Below are positions 34,783 to 44,905 of a stretch of DNA of 64,000 nucleotides, one piece after another; within the stretch, counting starts at the first letter, position 1; each line of letters opens with the position of its first letter. The DNA is from an uncultured Clostridia bacterium (GTDB taxonomy: Bacteria > Bacillota > Clostridia > Oscillospirales > Acutalibacteraceae): contig CALWVM010000004.1 of assembly GCA_944384985.1 (NCBI GenBank), positions 1-64,000 of the forward strand, given 5' to 3'. Under the pieces are notes generated by a model. It made no database searches. It saw only the letters and a program-made list of their open reading frames with translations, and was not told the DNA's origin. Made by a program: the position numbers and the translations under genes.

Positions 34783-37764
34783 TTATTTATGCACGCTGTC
34801 CGCATAAAGCCGAAGGCAAAACGCAAAGCGCGGCTGCCGCAGGAAGGGGTGGGCGTCGCCTGTGTAATTGCCCCATTGGAGATCCGGGTAGCCCCAGCCG
34901 TGCACCAGGCACAAGCGGTCGCCCGCTTTTTCGCAGGTGATCCCTGCGCCGAGCCGGCTTTGCTTCGCAGACGCTTGCAGGGCGTATCCGTTTTCCATTT
35001 GCGCTGCGAACCACTCGATCCGGTCGCGCCGGCAGCGGAAATCCCGCGTTGCCGTGCGGTTGTGCGGCTCGCCGGATTTGTACAGGAAAAAGTTTGCCGT
35101 GTCCTGCGCCCAATCCCATGCCGGCGCTTTTTCATACCGTTCGGGGACCGCATGCGCGGGCAGGCGGCACGCTTCGCCGATAGGTCGGTCGATATGCGAA
35201 AGCGGATATACGTCATAGAGCGACTGCTTTTTCCATTTGATGCGTTCGGCGCGTGCAGGCAGCATAAGCTCCGCGCGCAGTGTGCCGAAATATGCTGCGG
35301 GGCTTGCCGGGATGACGGAAGCCTCTACCGTCCCGCTTGCATTGCACAAATGCAGGCGGTAGGCTTTGCCGTGTTTTGCGTGCAGCAACGCGGTAACGCC
35401 TTTCGCATCGGCTTGCAGCACACGCACCTTTGCTTCGTGACCTGCGTATTTTCCCGAAAAGAACCGCAGCCGCGCTGTCCCTGCCGCGCTTTGCAGCACA
35501 AGCGTCGCGCCGACAGCCCTTGCGCACAGCGGGATCTCCCGCCCTTGCGCTTCTTCGGCGGCGTGTTCGGTCTTCGTTGGCAGAGCACAGGTCTCCACAG
35601 GAAACCCGCCGAACCGAAATTCCAAACGTTCGGCGATGCCGGGGACCTGCGGCAAATACAGAACGCCCGTTTCATGGGGCTTGATGTCGACGGTCAGCGG
35701 ATATTCCCCCAGTGTTTCGCCGCTTGCGGACAAAGCGCAAACTGTGCCTTCGCTTAAATTCGTATGGTCAAATCGGTTTTCCGCTTGCAGCTGCACGTTT
35801 TCTCCATCGCGCAGGAGGTTGGAAACGCGCAGGGGCGAAAACGCCTTTTTCGTCAAATAGGCTTCGGGCTTTTCGCGCCCGAACGCATCCAAAATGCAGC
35901 CCCATTCGCCGTAGCCCGCCGCCGTGCCTGTTGCATGGTGCTGGTGCCGTTCTAAGACGCCCTCGGGCAGGCGGAACACGTCGTCGACCGCCGCCCAGAT
36001 CGCGCAACCGAGCGCGCCGTCCGTTTTCAAGATGCTGTCCCAGCCCTTGCGGATGCTCTCGCCCCAAAACGCACGGCAGCCGTCGCCGGTTCTCAGGCTG
36101 TCGAGGTTATAGCAGGCGACGTGCGCGAACTCGTCGTGCAGCACGGGGCAGTCCCTGCCGCCGAGCTCTCCCGCCGCCTTGGCGTAATGCTTGCTGAAAA
36201 TATCATAGGGCACGGGCTTGGTTTTGATTGTGAAGGGATACGAAAAGATCACGGGGCGTGAGGGGTCTGCGACCTTTATATATTCGTATTCCCGGCGGAA
36301 CGCACAGGTGCGCTCAAAGCCCGATTCGTTGGCAAGCGACCAGATGAGCACGCTCGGGTGGTTGCGCGCAGTCTCGACCATTTCGGCAAAGGAATTGAGG
36401 AAGTCCTCCGGCGGAGAATAGATCCCCATGCCGTTCGCACCTTTGAAGCATGCGCTGTTTTCCTGCTCCACATACAGCCCGTATTCGTCGCAAAGGCGCA
36501 GCAGGCAATCGTCTGCCGGGTAGTGCGAGGTACGGATGAAATTGACGTTGCTGGCTTTGTAAGCAAGGATCTCACGGTGCATCTCCGCTTCGTCCATGCT
36601 TCGCCCGTAACACCCTGAAACGTCGTGACGGCAAACGCCGCGCAATTTTACCTCCCTGCCGTTTATATACACCTTGTTTTTCGCCGTGCCGTCCGCCCCA
36701 CCATAGGTGATCTTCCGAAATCCAACGTCGGATTCCACCGTCTCTATCGCTTCGCCGTTTCGGTAAAGTGTCAGACGCACGCGGTAGAGATTCGGGTGCT
36801 CGGCGTCCCAAAGCAGCGGGTTTTGTACGGAAAGCGACACGCGCAGCCCGCGCGGTGTGCCCTGAAAGCGGTACGGCTTCGGCGGCAGATAGCGCGATTG
36901 GAATTTTCGATCATTCTTTTCATATTCGCAAAAGCGCGCCTCCCGCGTGACATCCAGCGCGTGCCGCGCGCAGCCAGTCTGCACTTCGTCAAGGGGAAAA
37001 GCCTCGCGCACGGCGCCGACGCAGCGGTCGCCCGCAAGCAGCTCCATTTGGACTTCCAAATCTTCCGCGTCCGCGTCGGCAAGCAGTTCGGCGGTCAGCG
37101 TGCCGCTTTGTAAGGCGAGGTCGGGTTCAGCGTTTAGGTGCATGCGCACAAGCGCGCTTTCGGGCAGTACGAACAGCGTCACCCCGCGCAAAATGCCGCC
37201 GATATTGTGGTGCGCATAATAGCTTGCCCACGCGCCGTCGCTCACTTTCTGCCCGTCGGGATTCCAGAGCCCCTTATCCTTGCCTTCGATATCCGCAACG
37301 CCGACGACCAGGTGGAACGCGCCCGTTTTTGCAAATTCCGTGACTTCGCAGTCCCATGCGGTAAAGCCGCCGATATGGCTGCGCAGGAACACGCCGTCCG
37401 CCCACACGCGCGCGTTGCTGTAAACCCCGTAAAAGCGCAGAAACACGCGCCCTTTCGGCATTTTGCGCGGCAGCCGCACCGTGCGGCGATAGTAATATTC
37501 CCGGTTGTTTTGCACGTCGATGCCCTGCATGGCAAGCTCCCCGGGCACGGTGATCGATTCCCACTGCGCTTCGGGCACGGCATCGAAATCATAGTCCTGC
37601 TTTTCCGAAAAAGGCGAAGGGACATCCTCGATCGGTGTGCGCAAAAGCTTCCAATCCCGTTTTTTTCGGTCGGCAAGCGCCAGGCTTGCCGCCGCGCCGC
37701 GCACCGTTTCGGGCACGGGCGGGAGAATCGGCGTTTCCCAAACGGGATTCGTGAAATCAACCAT
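34783..37764 (-). CDS. GH2 beta-galactosidase, LacZ-length
   Basis: A 993-residue family 2 enzyme of LacZ size: N-terminal sandwich (ITVPGELAMQG, YYYRRTVRLP), immunoglobulin-like domain, TIM barrel with RTSHYPADD, acid/base Glu in WSLANESGFERT and nucleophile Glu in VLHDEFAHV, then additional C-terminal sandwich domains ending FCLRLYADSVHK. It lacks a signal peptide. Beta-galactosidase is the best call; it is transcribed divergently from a phosphatase-GH35 operon through a symmetrical promoter, so both should respond to the same signal. ATG 37764 follows AAAGGAG; the upstream ATG at 37788 would include the ribosome site and is rejected. Confidence 0.85.
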   Translation of the reverse strand: MVDFTNPVWETPILPPVPETVRGAAASLALADRKKRDWKLLRTPIEDVPSPFSEKQDYDFDAVPEAQWESITVPGELAMQGIDVQNNREYYYRRTVRLPRKMPKGRVFLRFYGVYSNARVWADGVFLRSHIGGFTAWDCEVTEFAKTGAFHLVVGVADIEGKDKGLWNPDGQKVSDGAWASYYAHHNIGGILRGVTLFVLPESALVRMHLNAEPDLALQSGTLTAELLADADAEDLEVQMELLAGDRCVGAVREAFPLDEVQTGCARHALDVTREARFCEYEKNDRKFQSRYLPPKPYRFQGTPRGLRVSLSVQNPLLWDAEHPNLYRVRLTLYRNGEAIETVESDVGFRKITYGGADGTAKNKVYINGREVKLRGVCRHDVSGCYGRSMDEAEMHREILAYKASNVNFIRTSHYPADDCLLRLCDEYGLYVEQENSACFKGANGMGIYSPPEDFLNSFAEMVETARNHPSVLIWSLANESGFERTCAFRREYEYIKVADPSRPVIFSYPFTIKTKPVPYDIFSKHYAKAAGELGGRDCPVLHDEFAHVACYNLDSLRTGDGCRAFWGESIRKGWDSILKTDGALGCAIWAAVDDVFRLPEGVLERHQHHATGTAAGYGEWGCILDAFGREKPEAYLTKKAFSPLRVSNLLRDGENVQLQAENRFDHTNLSEGTVCALSASGETLGEYPLTVDIKPHETGVLYLPQVPGIAERLEFRFGGFPVETCALPTKTEHAAEEAQGREIPLCARAVGATLVLQSAAGTARLRFFSGKYAGHEAKVRVLQADAKGVTALLHAKHGKAYRLHLCNASGTVEASVIPASPAAYFGTLRAELMLPARAERIKWKKQSLYDVYPLSHIDRPIGEACRLPAHAVPERYEKAPAWDWAQDTANFFLYKSGEPHNRTATRDFRCRRDRIEWFAAQMENGYALQASAKQSRLGAGITCEKAGDRLCLVHGWGYPDLQWGNYTGDAHPFLRQPRFAFCLRLYADSVHK

Positions 37765-37786
37765 ATCGTCACGCTCCTTTTTTGTC

Positions 37787-37928
37787 ATTGTAGCACATCG
37801 GTACGCCGCAGAATTTCAAAAATATATCGTAACCTTTCGATTTTCCGCTTTCCTTTTGAAATAACGGCAGAAAATCGAAAGGTTTTGCGCGTTTTTTGAA
37901 AGCGGCAGTGCGCGCCTTCTTTTATAAT
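37787..37928. promoter_or_regulatory. mirror-symmetrical divergent promoter with 15-bp inverted repeat
   Basis: Centre of symmetry 37857.5. Arms AACCTTTCGATTTTC (37831-37845) and GAAAATCGAAAGGTT (37870-37884); 11 bp outside each arm lies TTGAAA (minus 37819-37814, plus 37896-37901); 21 bp further out lies the -10 (minus TACAAT 37792-37787, plus TATAAT 37923-37928). All distances are equal on both sides. The half-sites TCGAAAGG (37875) and TTGAAAGC (37896) are direct repeats 21 bp apart, the spacing of AraC-type activator sites. No canonical -35 is present at 17 bp, which suits an activator-dependent promoter. Confidence 0.8.
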
Positions 37929-37953
37929 GAAAGCAAAAGAGAGGAGCGACCTT

Positions 37954-39111
37954 ATGCATTGGAAAACGGTTTTAAAGGCAGGCGCGGTGTTTTCTGCCGC
38001 AGCGCTTGCGGTGACGGCGCTCGCCGGCTGTAAAAAAGAAGAGGTGCCCGTCTCGGACGCCGCCTACCTGCAAACGCTGGAACAGTCGGACATCTGGGTA
38101 AATTCCGCATCCGCATCCGTACCCGAATATCAGATTTACCACCACGTGCACGCGTTTTTGGACGAATGCGCCATAGCAGACGGCAGCGCCGTCTCACCCG
38201 AGGGCAAGACGCGCAAAGTGCTCTTTTTGGGCTTTGACGGCATGCGCGCAGATGCGGCGCTGCAGCTTTTTGAGGGCACAAACGTTTTTGACCAAAGTCT
38301 CGGCGGCGGGCGGCAGGCAGCCAGCGGCATACGCACGCTCGCCGCACAGGGCGGCATTTACCTTGCCTACTGCGGCGGCGAAGCAGGGACAAACACCGAA
38401 CAGACCACCTCGACTTCGGCGAGCTGGACGTCGCAGTTCACAGGCGTGTGGGGCGCTTCTCACGGGATCAAGACCAACGACGATGTGAAAAATCTGCAAT
38501 ACAAGACTTTTATTTTGGAGTACGCCGAGCAAGGCTTACATACGGCGCTGGCGTTCGACTGGGACCAATATCTGGACGTGAACTTAAAAGAAGAGGTAAA
38601 GCTGGCGCTTTCCAATCCGCAGCTGTCCGTAAAGTTCTGCGACATCGACCGCGAAAAGAAGGATAAACTGAAAAAGACCGAAGCCGAAACACTGGAGCTT
38701 TACAACTTTGTCGCGCCGGGGAACCCCTCCCCCGACGCACCGTTCGACAGCGGCATGCGCGACTGGGTGCTTGCACGCATGGCAGCGGGCGACGACGTGG
38801 TGTGCGGCATTTTCCACAACATAGACACCGCGGGGCACAATTATGAATTCTCCCCGCGGAACGCGCAATACAAAAATGCCGTATACACCTGTGACAGCTA
38901 TGCCTATGAGATTTTGCAGGTTGTCACCGCGCGCGAAACCCTATATAATGAGGAATGGCTGGTGGTGTTTGCCAACGACCACGGCGGCATCGGGCAGGGA
39001 CACGGTGGACAGACGCTTGAGGAGCGCACCACTTGGATCGCCACGAACCGTCTCTTGGACGAAACGTATTACGCCGAGGGCTATGACGGCTTTACGACGC
39101 AGGAAAGGTGA
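37954..39111 (+). CDS. alkaline-phosphatase-superfamily lipoprotein
   Basis: A 385-residue exported lipoprotein: signal sequence with lipobox LAGC (Cys26), so it is anchored to the outer face of the membrane. The rest fits the alkaline phosphatase/nucleotide pyrophosphatase superfamily: metal Asp in LFLGFDGMRAD, a Ser/Thr-rich nucleophile region (STSASWTSQFTG), NIDTAGHNYEF with Asp and His ligands, and FANDHGGIGQGHGGQT. Such enzymes cleave phosphate mono- or diesters, or transfer phospho-alcohols. It is the first gene of an operon with a metallophosphoesterase and GH35. ATG 37954 follows GAGGAG; the transcript leader should be only about 20 nt. Confidence 0.75.
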   Translation: MHWKTVLKAGAVFSAAALAVTALAGCKKEEVPVSDAAYLQTLEQSDIWVNSASASVPEYQIYHHVHAFLDECAIADGSAVSPEGKTRKVLFLGFDGMRADAALQLFEGTNVFDQSLGGGRQAASGIRTLAAQGGIYLAYCGGEAGTNTEQTTSTSASWTSQFTGVWGASHGIKTNDDVKNLQYKTFILEYAEQGLHTALAFDWDQYLDVNLKEEVKLALSNPQLSVKFCDIDREKKDKLKKTEAETLELYNFVAPGNPSPDAPFDSGMRDWVLARMAAGDDVVCGIFHNIDTAGHNYEFSPRNAQYKNAVYTCDSYAYEILQVVTARETLYNEEWLVVFANDHGGIGQGHGGQTLEERTTWIATNRLLDETYYAEGYDGFTTQER

Positions 39112-39119
39112 GGTATGAC

Positions 39120-40214
39120 ATGAAAAACAAGGCAAAAGTCGTAAAAGGGATCAAAATCACGGTGTGCGCGCTGCTTGCGGCAGTGGTTCTTGTCGCGGGG
39201 GTCTTGTTTTTCCCGCTTATGGGTGAAAAGCACGTCGAAATCTGGGCCGCCGGGCAGCCGTTCGATCTTTCCGCGATCGAGACAGTCGAAAAAACACGCG
39301 GGGATTTCAAAATCCTGATGTTTACCGACACGCAGCTTTGGGCGAATCTCGCCGACAACAAAGCGTGCTATGAAGAGATGGACGTGTTGGTCGAAAAAAC
39401 GCAGCCCGACCTCATCGTGCTGCCGGGCGACAACGTTTCCGCCATGGCGAGCCGTTTTTCCTTGAAGAACCTGATCCGGCACATGGATGCCTACGGTATC
39501 CCCTGGGCGCCCGTATACGGCAACCACGACGAGGAGATCCCGACAAACACCAAAAACTGGCAGGGTGACTGCTATATGGAGTCCGAATACTGCCTGTTCC
39601 AAAAGGGCCCCTCCAATCTCTATGGCAGCGGCAATTACGTTGTGAACATTACGGAGGACGGCGCCCCCGTTTATACACTGTTTTTGATGGACAACGGCGA
39701 ATACATGGAATATGACGACGGTTCCACGGGGGAAGTCCCCATGGATTATGCACAGATCGCGTGGTATGCGTGGAACGTGAACGGCATCGCAGAAGCCGCG
39801 GGCAGAGTCGTGCCGTCCATGGTCTTTTCGCATTTCGCCCAGCCGGAGTTCCGTGAGGCGATCGAGGCCCTCGCCGTACAGAACGCGGACGGCAGCTACA
39901 CTGTGCCGGAAGAATTCGGTTTCGGCGAATGCGCCTACCTGCCCGGCTGCGCCAAGGTGGATTCCGGCTTCTTTGACAAGTGCCGGGAACTCGGTTCCAC
40001 AAAATATCTGTTCTGCGGGCACGACCACGAAAACAACGCGAGCATTACCTACGAGGGGATCACCATGACCTACGGCTTGAAAACCGGCCCCTCGCCCGCG
40101 CCGTGGAATAACGCCGAACAGACCGGCGGCACGCTTGTGACCGTGATGGGGTCGGGTGAAAATCAGGCAGTCTCTATCGAACACATCGTCATCACCGACA
40201 ACACCGCGCCATAA
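39120..40214 (+). CDS. membrane-anchored metallophosphoesterase (3 of 3)
   Basis: A 364-residue calcineurin-like phosphoesterase with an N-terminal membrane anchor (residues 11-34). Blocks: FTDTQLW, PGDNV, YGNHDEE, FSHFAQPEF, CGHDHENN. The first block has Gln where the usual motif (D-x-H) has His, unlike both paralogues in the window, so metal binding or specificity may be altered. It starts 8 bp after the lipoprotein phosphatase stop and is followed 10 bp later by GH35. ATG 39120 follows AGGAAAGGTGAGG. A role in removing phosphate groups from the glycan degraded by this locus is inferred. Confidence 0.8.
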   Translation: MKNKAKVVKGIKITVCALLAAVVLVAGVLFFPLMGEKHVEIWAAGQPFDLSAIETVEKTRGDFKILMFTDTQLWANLADNKACYEEMDVLVEKTQPDLIVLPGDNVSAMASRFSLKNLIRHMDAYGIPWAPVYGNHDEEIPTNTKNWQGDCYMESEYCLFQKGPSNLYGSGNYVVNITEDGAPVYTLFLMDNGEYMEYDDGSTGEVPMDYAQIAWYAWNVNGIAEAAGRVVPSMVFSHFAQPEFREAIEALAVQNADGSYTVPEEFGFGECAYLPGCAKVDSGFFDKCRELGSTKYLFCGHDHENNASITYEGITMTYGLKTGPSPAPWNNAEQTGGTLVTVMGSGENQAVSIEHIVITDNTAP

Positions 40215-40224
40215 CGGAGGAGCT

Positions 40225-42312
40225 ATGGATATTTCAATCAAAGCAGAGCCGAAACCCGTCGAGGCAGGCGATTTTCACTACGGCAACATGAAAAGCGCCT
40301 ACGGCGTGAACACACAATATTTCACAAAGGACGGCGAACCTTACACCGTTGTGGCGGGCGAAATGCACTTTTCGCGCTGCCCGCGTGCACGCTGGAAAAG
40401 CACGCTTTTGAAAATGCGCGACTGCGGCATAAATACGGTTTCCACCTATGTGTTCTGGAATTACCATGAGGAGGAAAAAGGCGTTTTCAACTTTTCGGGG
40501 GACCGCGACGTCGCCGCGTTTTTGACGCTTTGCCGCGCCATTCAAATGCCCTGTATTTTGCGTATCGGGCCGTGGTGCCACGGGGAGGTCGTGCGCGGGG
40601 GCTTCCCGAAGCGCATCAACCGCATGCGCGGCAAGCGCACCGACAACCCGAAGTATCTCGCTGAAGTCCGCGAATTCTGGACGGGGCTTTACAAAGAGGT
40701 TGCCTCGTTTTTGGACGGTGAGACCGTGATCGGCATCCAACTGGAAAACGAGTATACGGGTAAGACGTCTCACCTGCACACCCTGCGCAAAATCGCGGAG
40801 GAGGTGGGCTTTCAAACGCCGTTTTTCACCATGACCGCATGGCCCAGCGGTGTGCCCGACCGCGAATTTCTCCCGATGATGGGCGGCTACCCGGATGCGC
40901 CCTGGAGCTTGGGAAAAAAGGCGCTGGGACCAAACAACCGCTTTGCCATCACCCCCGCTAAAACAGAAGACGAGATCGGCGCAGACCTGCATAAGAACAA
41001 GTCCGCGCGGCAGGGCGTATACGACCATGTCCCGTATGCCTCGTGCGAGACGGGACCGGGCAACCAGGTCACACAGCACCGCCGCCCGTTCATTTCCGAA
41101 AAGGACGGCTACGGCGTGGGCTTTGCCAAATTTGCTTCAGGGGTGCAGTGGCTCGGGTACTATATGTTCTGCGGCGGCAGGAACCCGAACGACCGCCCCA
41201 TGCAGGAGAGCCGCCGCACAGGCTACCCGAACAACTATTCCCTGATCGACTACGACTTCCAAGCGCCCATTTCCCGCTACGGCGAGTGCCGCGCACACGG
41301 CGACCGCCTGCGGCTTTTGCACCTGTTCCTTCGGGCGTTTGATCCCCGCATTGCATTGAAGCAGGCATTTTTCCCAAAGTGGAAATCCAGCGACCCGACG
41401 GACATTTCCTTTTTAAAATGCTCGGTGCGCGCGGACGAGTCGGGCAGCGGGTACTTTTTCGCTTCTACATATGAAAAAGGGCTTGTCTATAAAGATTTTC
41501 ATGACGTGCGCGTCTGCGTGGACTTCAGCGAAAAACAGGTGAAGCTCCCGTCCATCGACGTGCAAGCGGGTGCGATGTTCTTTTATCCCTTTGACCTGAC
41601 TCTCGGGAACACACATTTCGAATATATCCTGGCACAGCCCATCGCCAAGCTCTCCGAGAACGGGGAGATGGTCTGCTGGTTTGCCGAATGCGAAGGGATC
41701 GCCCCGCGCTGCAAAACGGACGACGGAGAATTTGACCTCCCCTTAGGCAGAGGCGGTGTAAAGATCGGCGATGTACGCATCGTCGTGCTTTCTATGGAGG
41801 AGGCAAAGCGCTTCCACGTGATACGCGGCAAAGCGTTTTTTGCCGACGGCACCGTCTACTGTGATGACGGCACTGTCGTTTGCGAGTGCATCACCGAAAC
41901 GGATTTGAAAAAGGAAATCACGTTCACGCCCTGCGCGCACAAGTCGCTCCCGTACAATTCCTATCTGTTTTCGCGCGGTCGGCGGGCATATTACGAATTG
42001 CGCCTGCCTGAAAACATCTTGGAAAACCGTTTTGACGTGCGTCTGGAATTTGATTTTGAAGGCTTAAATTTGCAGGTGTTCAGCGGCACGACGCTCATTG
42101 ACGATTATTTTAATATTGACGGGCATTTTGTGCTGTATCTGCGCGACTATGCGCAATACCTGCGAAAGAACCCTGTGCTCACGCTGCGCACTGCGCCGAA
42201 AACGCGGTTCGGTGTGTCCAATGTATACAATGAAATCCCCCTCCCGCTGCACAGCAACGCCTTGTCGCTTCGCCACGCGTGGGAGGTCGTCGAGACGCGG
42301 CAGGCGCTTTGA
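40225..42312 (+). CDS. GH35 beta-galactosidase
   Basis: A 695-residue family 35 enzyme. Diagnostic blocks: VVAGEMHFSRCPRARW, INTVSTYVFWNYHE, RIGPWCHGEVVRGGFP, the acid/base Glu in GIQLENEY and the likely nucleophile Glu in ASCETGPG. C-terminal beta domains complete the protein. GH35 removes terminal beta-1,3, beta-1,4 or beta-1,6 galactose. No signal peptide, so it acts in the cytoplasm. ATG 40225 is fixed by CGGAGGAGCT, 10 bp after the preceding gene. Last gene of the operon; a terminator follows. Confidence 0.9.
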   Translation: MDISIKAEPKPVEAGDFHYGNMKSAYGVNTQYFTKDGEPYTVVAGEMHFSRCPRARWKSTLLKMRDCGINTVSTYVFWNYHEEEKGVFNFSGDRDVAAFLTLCRAIQMPCILRIGPWCHGEVVRGGFPKRINRMRGKRTDNPKYLAEVREFWTGLYKEVASFLDGETVIGIQLENEYTGKTSHLHTLRKIAEEVGFQTPFFTMTAWPSGVPDREFLPMMGGYPDAPWSLGKKALGPNNRFAITPAKTEDEIGADLHKNKSARQGVYDHVPYASCETGPGNQVTQHRRPFISEKDGYGVGFAKFASGVQWLGYYMFCGGRNPNDRPMQESRRTGYPNNYSLIDYDFQAPISRYGECRAHGDRLRLLHLFLRAFDPRIALKQAFFPKWKSSDPTDISFLKCSVRADESGSGYFFASTYEKGLVYKDFHDVRVCVDFSEKQVKLPSIDVQAGAMFFYPFDLTLGNTHFEYILAQPIAKLSENGEMVCWFAECEGIAPRCKTDDGEFDLPLGRGGVKIGDVRIVVLSMEEAKRFHVIRGKAFFADGTVYCDDGTVVCECITETDLKKEITFTPCAHKSLPYNSYLFSRGRRAYYELRLPENILENRFDVRLEFDFEGLNLQVFSGTTLIDDYFNIDGHFVLYLRDYAQYLRKNPVLTLRTAPKTRFGVSNVYNEIPLPLHSNALSLRHAWEVVETRQAL

Positions 42313-42329
42313 CCGCAGCATAAAAAAAG

Positions 42330-42372
42330 CCGGCACGGAGACGCATCGCGTCCCTGTGCCGGTTGTGTTTTT
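42330..42372 (+). terminator. terminator of GH35 operon
   Basis: CCGGCACGG..GACGC-ATC-GCGTC.CCTGTGCCGG hairpin (42330-42362) followed by TTGTGTTTTTT. Confidence 0.85.
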
Positions 42373-42389
42373 TATCCGCAGGCTTTCCC

Positions 42390-42980
42390 TTAATAATACC
42401 GCAAAAGGGCGATTACCTTGCCGAGAATCACGACCTCGTTGACAATGATCGGCTCATAGGCGTCATTTTCCGGCTGCAGGCGGAAATGGCCCTTTTCCTT
42501 ATAGAATCGCTTGACGGTCGCCTCATCCTCAATCATGGCGACGACGATCTCGCCGTTCTGCGCCGCAGGGGTCTTTTCGACAATCACGATATCGCCGCTC
42601 AAAATGCCGGCGTTCACCATACTGTCGCCGCGCACATGCAGCGCAAACAGGGATTTGTCTTTCGCCCCGCGCCCGCTGTACGGCAGATAGCTTTCGATCT
42701 GCTCGACCGCCAAAATCGGCGCGCCTGCCGTGACCGTGCCGAGAAGCGGCACGCTCGTGACGTTTTCCGCCTCGCCCAAAACGCGGATGGAGCGTTTGAG
42801 CATGGGGTCGCGTTCGATGAATCCGGCTTCCTCGAGCGCGTCCAGGTTCGCCTGCACAGACGACGTGGATTTGAGCCCCACCGCCGCGCCGATCTCCCGC
42901 ACCGAGGGCGGGATGCCGCTGCGGCTGCGCTCCATTAAGTATTCATAGATTTTTTTCTGGGTCTTATTGATCGTATTCAT
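42390..42980 (-). CDS. lexA: LexA repressor
   Basis: A 196-residue SOS repressor. N-terminal winged helix (IPPSVREIGAAVGLKSTSSV), the self-cleavage site Ala-Gly in TVTAGAPILA, the catalytic Ser in HVRGDSMVNAG and Lys in EDEATVKRF are all present, so it should be cleavable after RecA activation. ATG 42980 follows AAAGGGGATCC; the longer frame to 43109 runs through the promoter and operators and is rejected. LexA-type sites overlap its own promoter, consistent with autoregulation. Confidence 0.95.
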   Translation of the reverse strand: MNTINKTQKKIYEYLMERSRSGIPPSVREIGAAVGLKSTSSVQANLDALEEAGFIERDPMLKRSIRVLGEAENVTSVPLLGTVTAGAPILAVEQIESYLPYSGRGAKDKSLFALHVRGDSMVNAGILSGDIVIVEKTPAAQNGEIVVAMIEDEATVKRFYKEKGHFRLQPENDAYEPIIVNEVVILGKVIALLRYY

Positions 42981-43041
42981 AGGATCCCCTTTCAAACGGT
43001 TTCCGCACGTTTTTGCAGCGGGATACAACTTTTGCAAACTC

Positions 43042-43081
43042 ATTGTAGCACAAATGTTCTGAAAATGCAAACATTTGTTTG
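43042..43081 (-). promoter_or_regulatory. lexA promoter with two LexA boxes
   Basis: Minus strand: TTGCAT (43070-43065), 17 bp, TACAAT (43047-43042). A perfect dyad CAAACATTTGTTTG (43068-43081) covers the -35, and an imperfect one, CACAAATGTTCT (43049-43060), lies in the spacer. Both fit the Firmicutes SOS box (CGAAC-N4-GTTCG) with T for C in the outer bases. Confidence 0.65.
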
Positions 43082-43189
43082 GATTTTTTGAAAAAATTTT
43101 CCCGCGCAATAAAATATTGACAAAATCTTTGGAATTTTTCGCTTTTTTTCGTTTCGTTCACAGTTTGTTCATAATTTGCCTGTATGATA

Positions 43190-43305
43190 AGGATGTACTC
43201 GACAGAGAGGGTGCCGCAACCCTTTCGACTGAGTATTTATACCCCCTCCTCAAGCAACCCCTCAATAGGAAAAGCCCCGGTTTCAGCCGGGGCTTTTCCT
43301 TTGTC
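43190..43305 (+). ncRNA. candidate C-rich trans-acting small RNA
   Basis: Two hairpins flank a single-stranded C-rich segment. First: TACTC-GACA-GAGAGGGT / ACCCTTTC-GACT-GAGTA (43196-43235). Linker with ACCCCCTCCT (43240-43249) and AACCCCTC (43257-43264), complementary to ribosome sites. Second: GGAAAAGCCCCGG-TTTCAG-CCGGGGCTTTTCC (43268-43299) with T-rich tail, a strong terminator. A TATGAT at 43183-43188 could be its -10. No gene precedes this terminator on the plus strand, so it must end a short transcript, or act as an attenuator in the gdhA leader. Confidence 0.45.
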
Positions 43306-44824
<1,519 letters not shown>

Positions 44825-44842
44825 TTCTGTTTGTCCCTGAAA

Positions 44843-44875
44843 AAAGCCCTCGCAGCGCAAAGCTGCGAGGGCTTT
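44843..44875 (+). terminator. terminator of gdhA
   Basis: AAAGCCCTCGCAGC-GCAAA-GCTGCGAGGGCTTT, perfect 14-bp stem; A-rich before, TCGTTTG after. It can also stop the converging DUF3048 transcript. Confidence 0.9.
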
Positions 44876-44905
44876 CGTTTGTTCTGTGCTAATGCTTTGT
44901 GTCGG

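Noticed and set aside
37896-37928. TTGAAA-N21-TATAAT as an ordinary -35/-10 pair
   Set aside because: A 21-bp spacer is too long for sigma-A; the mirror symmetry and 21-bp direct repeat fit an activator site better.
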